DNA from: Shewanella maritima
GTDB taxonomy: Bacteria > Pseudomonadota > Gammaproteobacteria > Enterobacterales > Shewanellaceae
Length of the DNA: 64,000 nt
Direction of reading: 5' to 3'
Assembly (NCBI RefSeq): GCF_004295345.1
Contig: NZ_CP036200.1
Location: forward strand, 124,001-188,000
Numbering within the stretch: position 1 is the first letter of the stretch; each line of letters begins with the position of its first letter. Under the pieces are notes generated by a model. The model did no database searches, was not told the origin of the DNA, and worked only from the letters and a program-made list of their open reading frames with translations. A program made the translations under genes and the position numbers. Shown one piece after another: positions 56,702-64,000 of the stretch.

Positions 56702-57033
56702 ATTCTTTTGAATTCAATGGAAAACAGATTGAAACCGACCATCAAGGTTATCTAGTTAATCTAAGTGACTGGTCTGAAGATATGGCGCAAACCATTGCTA
56801 CCAGTGAAGATATTGTACTAACTGACAATCATTGGGAAGTGATCCACTTTGTACGTGAGTTTTACCTCGAGTTTAATACCAGTCCCGCGATCCGCGTGTT
56901 GGTAAAAGCAATTGGGCAAACGCTTGGTGCAGAGAAAGGTAATTCAAAGTACCTATATACCCTATTCCCGGTTGGCCCCGCCAAACAAGCAACTAAAATC
57001 GCAGGTCTACCTAAGCCTGCAAAGTGCATTTAA
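56695..57033 (+). CDS. tusE: Sulfur relay protein TusE (DsrC family)
   Basis: Takes sulfur from TusBCD to MnmA. 112 residues (E. coli 109). [27 protein letters not shown] at the N-terminus and [23 protein letters not shown] at the end with the active cysteine, the penultimate residue. DsrC-like but with only that cysteine at the C-terminal arm. Confidence 0.93.
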   Translation: MVNSFEFNGKQIETDHQGYLVNLSDWSEDMAQTIATSEDIVLTDNHWEVIHFVREFYLEFNTSPAIRVLVKAIGQTLGAEKGNSKYLYTLFPVGPAKQATKIAGLPKPAKCI

Positions 57034-57096
57034 CTCAAAATTACCTAGCCTGCTAGCGACATGTCATTCGCATGAATCTAGCAATATTTAGACAAT

Positions 57097-57127
57097 AAAA
57101 AACCTATGCCGAGGCATAGGTTTTTTT
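57097..57127. terminator. Bidirectional terminator between tusE and serS
   Basis: AAAAAACCTATGC-CGAG-GCATAGGTTTTTTT serves both converging genes. Confidence 0.92.
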
Positions 57128-57147
57128 GTTTTCTGCTGTTCGCAAAG

Positions 57148-58452
<1,305 letters not shown>

Positions 58453-58827
58453 TTAAACGCGCGATAAGATTAATTGTTGCCCTAGGTACACCATGAATAA
58501 ACACAAAGTAACGTTAAGCAACACATTGAGAAATCCTTTCAACCAATATCCTTCTTGAATTAATAACAAGGTTTCGTTGGAGAAAGTAGAAAATGTTGTT
58601 AGAGCACCAAGCATACCAACGCCGATGAGGGCTTTAAGCTCTGGGCTAACATGGCTAATTTGTCCGAGTGCATAAACAACACCCATTAAAAACGAGCCGA
58701 TAATATTGACCAACAGTGTACCAAAAGGAAAACTCGTGCCAAACACTTGCAGCATAAATAATGAGAACAAATAGCGCAAAACTGCACCAATCGATCCACC
58801 TAAAGCAACAAACAACACATTAGTCAT
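58453..58827 (-). CDS. crcB: Fluoride channel CrcB/Fluc
   Basis: Dimeric fluoride exporter. 124 residues, four helices. [36 protein letters not shown] and the pore signature [19 protein letters not shown] are present. It starts eight bases inside the end of rarA and is read with it. No fluoride riboswitch visible, since it is inside an operon. Confidence 0.94.
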   Translation of the reverse strand: MTNVLFVALGGSIGAVLRYLFSLFMLQVFGTSFPFGTLLVNIIGSFLMGVVYALGQISHVSPELKALIGVGMLGALTTFSTFSNETLLLIQEGYWLKGFLNVLLNVTLCLFMVYLGQQLILSRV

Positions 58828-60151
58828 AGCGTTTTAGCTCACTGAGTTGATCAAGCTGCTCTAAATGAGCAAGTTTATCTTGAATTCGCTTTTCAAAACC
58901 TCGGTTAGTCGGATGATAAAAGCGACTGTCTTTTAACGACTCTGGGAAGTAGTTTTCACCTGCGGCAAATGCCCCTACTTCATCATGGGCATAGCGATAT
59001 TCTTGCCCGTAACCTAAGTCTTTCATTAAGTTAGTTGGTGCGTTACGTAGATGGTGTGGTACAGCTTCATTACCTGTTTCACGCGCCAAAGCTCTAGCCT
59101 GTTTAAATGCAGTATAAACGGCATTACTTTTGGGCGCACTGGCTAAATACACCACTGCCTGAGCAATTGCCCGCTCGCCTTCTGCCGGCCCTACGCGGTG
59201 GTAACAATCCCAGGCGTTTAGTGCCACGTTCATGGCTTGAGGATCGGCATTGCCGATGTCTTCAGATGCGATGGCGAGTAACCTTCGAGCAACATATAAA
59301 GCATCGCCGCCACCTTCTAAAATGCGGCAAAACCAATACAAAGCAGCATCTGGCGAACTGCCGCGCACGGACTTATGCACAGCAGAAATTAAATCGTAAA
59401 ACTGATCGCCATTTTTGTCATAGCCAGCGGTTTGATGACCGGCTACCTGACTGAGCATTTCTGAGGTAAACGCATCGCCATCGTTTACAAGGTCACTCAT
59501 CAACTCAATCAAGTTCAACGATTTACGAGCATCACCGGCACTTATCCTCGCAAGTTGATTTGCGACGTCTTTTGGCAGTGACAAGTTACGTGCACCTAAA
59601 CCTCGCTCATTATCAGTTAGTGCCTGATTGACGACTTGCTGAATTTCATCGTCGTTAAGCTTATGAATAAGGTAGACCCTGGCTCGTGACATAAGTGCAT
59701 TGTTTAGCTCAAACGACGGGTTCTCAGTGGTGGCGCCAACAAAAATTACCGTGCCATCTTCAATAAACGGCAAAAAGGCATCTTGCTGACTTTTATTGAA
59801 TCTATGTACCTCATCAACAAACAATAAAGTGCGTTGACCACGGCTTTGGGCAATGGCTTTTGCCTGCTCAATAGCCGCGCGGATTTCTTTAACGCCAGAA
59901 GTGACCGCTGAAATGCGCTCTACATGAGCATTGGCATAATGGGCTACAAGCTCAGCGAGTGTTGTCTTCCCCGTACCAGGTGGTCCCCAAAGCAGCATGG
60001 AGTGGGCGCGATTATTCAAAAGCGCCTGGCGTAGTGGCTTCCCCTCGCCAAGTAAATGCCCTTGACCAATGTACTCGTCAATCACCCGTGGGCGCATACG
60101 CGCAGCAAGGGGACGAAAGTCTGGGGCAAAATCAAAATCCAAGTTAGCCAC
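58820..60151 (-). CDS. rarA: Replication-associated recombination protein A (RarA/MgsA)
   Basis: AAA+ ATPase acting at stalled replication forks. 443 residues (E. coli 447). [23 protein letters not shown], Walker [18 protein letters not shown], Walker [21 protein letters not shown], sensor 1 [13 protein letters not shown] and the MgsA C-terminal domain ([17 protein letters not shown]). Ten bases after lolA. Confidence 0.96.
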   Translation of the reverse strand: MANLDFDFAPDFRPLAARMRPRVIDEYIGQGHLLGEGKPLRQALLNNRAHSMLLWGPPGTGKTTLAELVAHYANAHVERISAVTSGVKEIRAAIEQAKAIAQSRGQRTLLFVDEVHRFNKSQQDAFLPFIEDGTVIFVGATTENPSFELNNALMSRARVYLIHKLNDDEIQQVVNQALTDNERGLGARNLSLPKDVANQLARISAGDARKSLNLIELMSDLVNDGDAFTSEMLSQVAGHQTAGYDKNGDQFYDLISAVHKSVRGSSPDAALYWFCRILEGGGDALYVARRLLAIASEDIGNADPQAMNVALNAWDCYHRVGPAEGERAIAQAVVYLASAPKSNAVYTAFKQARALARETGNEAVPHHLRNAPTNLMKDLGYGQEYRYAHDEVGAFAAGENYFPESLKDSRFYHPTNRGFEKRIQDKLAHLEQLDQLSELKRYD

Positions 60152-60160
60152 TAGGAAACC

Positions 60161-60808
60161 CTATTGAGCTTGCTTTAAGCGTTGATCGTCAATGTCGACA
60201 TTATCAGGAATAACGAACTCAAATAACTGTTGCTCATCATCAGCCACAGCGCGTTGCTCAGACAGGCTGAACTGACTTAAATTGCCCTGATTATCCAGCA
60301 AACTGAACGCAGTAAGCGTGCTGTCGTCAAAACACACGTTCACATCAACTACGTTTGACTGCTCTGTGACTGGCTTAATTTGGTAACAGTTATTAGCGGT
60401 AGCATCATTCTTTAAGACACGATATTGGGCCCAAGTTTCATCGTCGCGATGAACCAATAGCGCCATAGGTGATGCTTCAATTGCCTGGCTTATATCCATC
60501 ACAGTAACTTCTTCTGCAAACGGATTATATACCCATAAATTAGTGCCATCGGCTACAATCATCGACTCATCAGGCTCAGTTAAGTGCCAATAGAACTTAT
60601 TCGGATACGCCAGTGCAAACACACCGCTGCCGGATTGAATTTGCTTGTCATTGATATCTGTTACTTTCTGGGCAAAGCCAGCATGCAAGTTATCGATACC
60701 TTCAAGCTTGCCTCTTAACTCTTGCGCATCGTCAGCAAAAACTTGGGGAGTGGTAAAGGCCCCTAACATAACTAACAGTGCCGACTTTTGCTTAAATAGG
60801 TTTTTCAT
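60161..60808 (-). CDS. lolA: Outer-membrane lipoprotein carrier protein LolA
   Basis: Periplasmic carrier bringing lipoproteins from LolCDE to LolB. 215 residues with a signal peptide ending TPQVFA, then LRGKLEGIDNLHAGFAQKV, SGSGVFALAYPNKFYWHLTEP and NLWVYNPFAEEVTVMD, all LolA. ATG 60808 has AGGA five bases upstream. Between ftsK and rarA as in E. coli. Confidence 0.95.
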   Translation of the reverse strand: MKNLFKQKSALLVMLGAFTTPQVFADDAQELRGKLEGIDNLHAGFAQKVTDINDKQIQSGSGVFALAYPNKFYWHLTEPDESMIVADGTNLWVYNPFAEEVTVMDISQAIEASPMALLVHRDDETWAQYRVLKNDATANNCYQIKPVTEQSNVVDVNVCFDDSTLTAFSLLDNQGNLSQFSLSEQRAVADDEQQLFEFVIPDNVDIDDQRLKQAQ

Positions 60809-60820
60809 ATACATCCTAAA

Positions 60821-63565
60821 TTAATTCTTTGGTGGCGGTGGCGCTAACACCTCGCGATTACCATTATGCCCCTGCGCGCTCACAATACCTTGTGCTTCCA
60901 TCGACTCAATAATGCGCGCGGCGCGGTTGTAACCAATTTTAAATTTACGTTGTACGCTAGAAATAGAGCCTCTGCGCGTTTCCGTGACAAAGGCAACGGC
61001 TTCATCATATAGCGCATCTAATTCATCTTCTGATTCTGAGGTTTCACCAGGCAGTAGTACCTGCTCGCCCTCACTAACGCCATTTAAAATCTCATCGATA
61101 TATTGTGGTTTACCTCTAGCATGCCAATCGGCAACCACTTTATGTACTTCGTGATCGTCAATAAAGGCGCCATGTACACGGCTTGGCACACTAACACCAG
61201 CAGGTAAATACAGCATATCTCCCATACCCAATAAGGTTTCAGCACCTTGTTGGTCAAGAATGGTTCGCGAGTCAATTCGCGAAGACACCTGAAACGCAAT
61301 ACGAGTTGGGATGTTTGCTTTAATTAAGCCAGTAATCACATCAACCGACGGGCGCTGAGTTGCAAGAATAAGGTGAATACCTGCGGCGCGCGCTTTTTGT
61401 GCGATGCGGGCAATAAGCTCTTCGACTTTCTTACCGACAATCATGATCATGTCGGCAAATTCATCAACCACTACCACAATTGACGGTAGCTTCTCTAACG
61501 GCGGCGCTTCATCAAGCATACTCTCGTTAGCGTTCCACAGCGGATCTGGAATATATTCGCCCTGCTCTGCGGCAGTTTTAATTTTTTGGTTGTAGCCCTT
61601 AAGGTTACGAACGCCCAATGCCGACATCAGTTTGTAGCGACGCTCCATCTCGCCAACACACCAACGCAGTGCATTGGCCGCCTCTTTCATGTCGGTAACA
61701 ACTTCACATAATAAGTGCGGGATCCCTTCATACACTGATAGCTCAAGCATTTTAGGGTCAATCATAATGAAGCGTACATCATCAGGCCCTGATTTATAGA
61801 GCAGACTGGTGATCATCACGTTTACACCAACCGACTTACCTGAGCCTGTTGTACCTGCTACAAGTAAGTGCGGCATTTTACCTAAATCAACGACAACGGG
61901 CTCGCCCGAGATATCTTGACCAAGTACCATAGACAACTTCGACTGACTTTTTTCAAACGCTTCGCAATCAAGTACATCACGCATGAATACGGTTTCACGG
62001 AACTTGTTAGGAAGCTCTAAACCGACATAGGCTTTACCCGGAATAACCTCAACTACACGCACGTTTTCGGACAACAATGAACGAGCCAAGTCTTTAGATA
62101 AATTAGTAATCTTAGACGCCTTTACACCCGGTGCTAATTCCAGCTCAAATCGGGTAATGACTGGGCCAGGGAAAACACCAACTACATTAGCTTTAATATT
62201 AAAGTCAGCTAACTTGGCCTCTACCAGTCGGGCTACCTGCTCTAACTCTTCTTCACTAATCGGGTTGGTTTTTCTATCAGGTACATCAAGCAGTGAAATA
62301 CTTGGTAACGGGTCTACAGGGCGCGCTAACTGCTGAGTATCTTTGCCTGGAATAACCACGATACCGTCAACAATTTTGGCGTCTTTCTCTGGTGCGCGCT
62401 GGGCAACTAACTTACCAGCCTCTTGTATTACATCGGCAGCTTGCTCCAGGCTAGACTCATCTAACTCTGTTTGCTCGTCGACGTCGGAAATCGCCTCATC
62501 ATGACTTATATTTGCAACGGCTGCATCTTTATCACTTTGATACTGTGATTCGCTCCCAGCGTTATCTTCCGCGTGGTCCCAAATCGATAAGCTCGGTTCT
62601 TGACGAGCATCATGATCATCAAGCGCAGTAAATGTCGGCTCATTAATGTCGTTTTCGAGCTCGAGGGTTTGATCTTCATCATCTTGTGGTGTTTCAACAC
62701 TGTCGCTTTGCTCATATGCATTCGCATCACTGTGTTTTTTACTGCCAAAGAACTGCTTGAATGACGCCATTCTTGACTGAGTCTTTTCTTCAATTTGTTG
62801 GCGGCTTTCGTTATTGGACTCTGTTTGCGGCTCATCAAATGGCAGTGACAAATCAGCCTTGTCTGATTCTGAGTTGCTAGCATGCTCAGCTTGCTTTTGT
62901 TTGAACTTATCGGCCACTGACATGAACCCACGTGTATCTTCCGTTTCTTCTCGTCCTTTAAAATGTTGAGGCAAGGCCAAAATTTGTTTAGCAAGCCAAA
63001 TGGTAGCAAAGCCGGTAAGCTCAATAATCGTTAACCAGGAAATGCCAGTTGCTAATGTGAAACCTGCACCGATAAAGCACAGCAACAGCAAAGTTGTGCC
63101 TAGGGTATTAAAGTATGGCTGCATTGCTTGGCCAATGACGTCGCCTGCAACACCACCAGCTGAGAACACGTAAATGTTTTCACCATTCATGCTCGCAAGT
63201 GCAGCAAGCGCAAGGATCATCAAAAGAAAACCAATAATACGTAGGCCAACCGAGAAGTAATCAATCTCTAGCAGTTTATGGGCGCGATTAAAGATAAACC
63301 AACCTGTTGAGGCGATGATGACTGGGATCAGATAAGCGATAAACCCGAAGAAGTAAAACAGCACATCGGCAACCCATGCACCAACGGCACCGGTCCAATT
63401 GTGAATTTCACCTTGAAAGTGTGACTGACTCCAGCCTGGATCATTTGGATTGAAACTACTTAACGCTAGCAGTACATAAGTGGCAAGCATGCAGCAAATA
63501 ATGAGGCCACCTTCGAGGAGTCGCTGCAAACCGGATAAAGTCTTAAGGTTGTTTCCCTGAGTCAA
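60821..63565 (-). CDS. ftsK: DNA translocase FtsK
   Basis: Septal DNA pump that clears chromosomes and triggers dif resolution. About 914 residues: four to five N-terminal membrane helices (to about residue 210), a shorter-than-usual acidic linker (210-420), the RecA-like motor with Walker [18 protein letters not shown] and Walker [12 protein letters not shown], and the C-terminal gamma winged helix ([21 protein letters not shown]) that reads KOPS. I chose TTG 63565 (reading [20 protein letters not shown]), which follows TGGA; an ATG at 63598 is the alternative, with no ribosome site. Start uncertain. Confidence 0.93.
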   Translation of the reverse strand: MTQGNNLKTLSGLQRLLEGGLIICCMLATYVLLALSSFNPNDPGWSQSHFQGEIHNWTGAVGAWVADVLFYFFGFIAYLIPVIIASTGWFIFNRAHKLLEIDYFSVGLRIIGFLLMILALAALASMNGENIYVFSAGGVAGDVIGQAMQPYFNTLGTTLLLLCFIGAGFTLATGISWLTIIELTGFATIWLAKQILALPQHFKGREETEDTRGFMSVADKFKQKQAEHASNSESDKADLSLPFDEPQTESNNESRQQIEEKTQSRMASFKQFFGSKKHSDANAYEQSDSVETPQDDEDQTLELENDINEPTFTALDDHDARQEPSLSIWDHAEDNAGSESQYQSDKDAAVANISHDEAISDVDEQTELDESSLEQAADVIQEAGKLVAQRAPEKDAKIVDGIVVIPGKDTQQLARPVDPLPSISLLDVPDRKTNPISEEELEQVARLVEAKLADFNIKANVVGVFPGPVITRFELELAPGVKASKITNLSKDLARSLLSENVRVVEVIPGKAYVGLELPNKFRETVFMRDVLDCEAFEKSQSKLSMVLGQDISGEPVVVDLGKMPHLLVAGTTGSGKSVGVNVMITSLLYKSGPDDVRFIMIDPKMLELSVYEGIPHLLCEVVTDMKEAANALRWCVGEMERRYKLMSALGVRNLKGYNQKIKTAAEQGEYIPDPLWNANESMLDEAPPLEKLPSIVVVVDEFADMIMIVGKKVEELIARIAQKARAAGIHLILATQRPSVDVITGLIKANIPTRIAFQVSSRIDSRTILDQQGAETLLGMGDMLYLPAGVSVPSRVHGAFIDDHEVHKVVADWHARGKPQYIDEILNGVSEGEQVLLPGETSESEDELDALYDEAVAFVTETRRGSISSVQRKFKIGYNRAARIIESMEAQGIVSAQGHNGNREVLAPPPPKN

Positions 63566-63727
63566 ACTACTATTTCCATAAACCAAAAAAAATAACATAT
63601 CAGAATAACACTGATTTTGCAGTGATTATCCTAGTGCTACGCGGTTTGTTCAAGGGAAACTAAAGCGGGATTAATTGAATTAAGTAACAATTTGAGATAA
63701 CTGTTCAAAATAGCACCACTGGAAAAA

Positions 63728-63751
63728 AATAAAGGGCCGTAGCCCTTTATT
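63728..63751 (-). terminator. Terminator after lrp
   Basis: AATAAAGGGC-CGTA-GCCCTTTATT, with A on the plus side giving T on the minus strand, about 100 bases after the lrp stop. Confidence 0.85.
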
Positions 63752-63847
63752 TATCACTCCAATTCATTGTACTTTGCGACTAGTACTATAGCGACGATTT
63801 GCTTTAAATAACGACTCTCTTATTTTCTAAGAGACTCGCATCCAGCA

Positions 63848-64000
63848 TTAAGCCTCAGTTAAATTGTGCAAAGCGACTTTATTCGTTTGCTTTACTTCTT
63901 CCATAACCACATAAGTACGGGTATCAGATACTGAAGGAAGTTTAAGTAGTGTTTCACCTAAAAGGCGGCGGTATGCCGACATATCAGAAACTCGGGTTTT
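63848..64000 (-). CDS. lrp: Leucine-responsive regulatory protein, C-terminal part (5' end outside window)
   Basis: The last 50 residues of Lrp, a global regulator of amino-acid metabolism. The frame KTRVSDMSAYRRLLGETLLK followed by LPSVSDTRTYVVMEEVKQTN matches E. coli Lrp almost exactly; the final residues (VALHNLTEA) are different. The gene order lrp-ftsK-lolA is conserved. The rest of the gene lies outside the window. Confidence 0.93.
   Translation of the reverse strand, partial: KTRVSDMSAYRRLLGETLLKLPSVSDTRTYVVMEEVKQTNKVALHNLTEA

Overview
The window looks like chromosome of a marine gammaproteobacterium of the Shewanella type. The evidence is a small tetraheme cytochrome c like Shewanella CctA/STC, curli genes with a very long curlin, a gltA / sdhCDAB-sucABCD block, the lrp-ftsK-lolA-rarA-crcB-serS block, tusDCBE next to yccA, and moderate-to-low GC. 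Most genes have clear family matches. I see no prophage, no CRISPR array and no complete insertion sequence.

Layout. 1-5.9 kb: the 3' end of an RND efflux permease, a Pat-type acyl-CoA synthetase/acetyltransferase, a diguanylate cyclase, a frameshifted ecotin and a small hypothetical. 5.9-12.6 kb: a RecQ-like helicase, a hypothetical, tapT, a doubly frameshifted pssA, and PBP4 (dacB) on the other strand. 12.7-17.7 kb: a one-direction curli locus csgB-csgA-csgD-csgE-csgF-csgG. CsgA is about four times the usual size, and csgF runs into csgG because a stop codon is lost. 18.1-30.2 kb: nitrate assimilation in two units, nasA-cobA-trpD2-like and nirB-nirD-narK-PP2C/kinase. Each has a sigma-54-like promoter and NtrC-like sites, and nirB also has a NarL/NarP-type site. 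30.4-32.9 kb: tetraheme cytochrome, htpX, pepE. 33-44.3 kb: TCA-cycle genes sucDCBA, sdhBADC (minus strand) and gltA (plus strand). 44.3-51.1 kb: a gene-poor stretch, yqfB, then a small membrane protein, an HD-GYP response regulator and a large sensor kinase. 51.3-52.4 kb: three tandem tRNA-Ser(UGA) genes, each with its own hairpin. 52.4-54.7 kb: divergent punC/punR. 54.9-57.0 kb: yccA and tusDCBE. 57.1-64 kb: serS, crcB, rarA, lolA, ftsK and the 3' end of lrp.

How the genes work together. Curli genes, a GGDEF cyclase and an HD-GYP phosphodiesterase with its kinase suggest a sessile lifestyle controlled in part by c-di-GMP. The nitrate cluster covers import, reduction to nitrite, reduction to ammonium and siroheme synthesis, and it also carries a fused phosphatase-kinase of unknown target.

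A recurring pattern is the loss of exactly one base in a short homopolymer run: in ecotin, twice in pssA, at the csgF/csgG junction, in punC and in the variable arm of the middle tRNA-Ser. In each protein case, restoring one base gives a full-length family member. Some or all of these may be sequencing errors and not real mutations, so the broken genes are reported with that caution.
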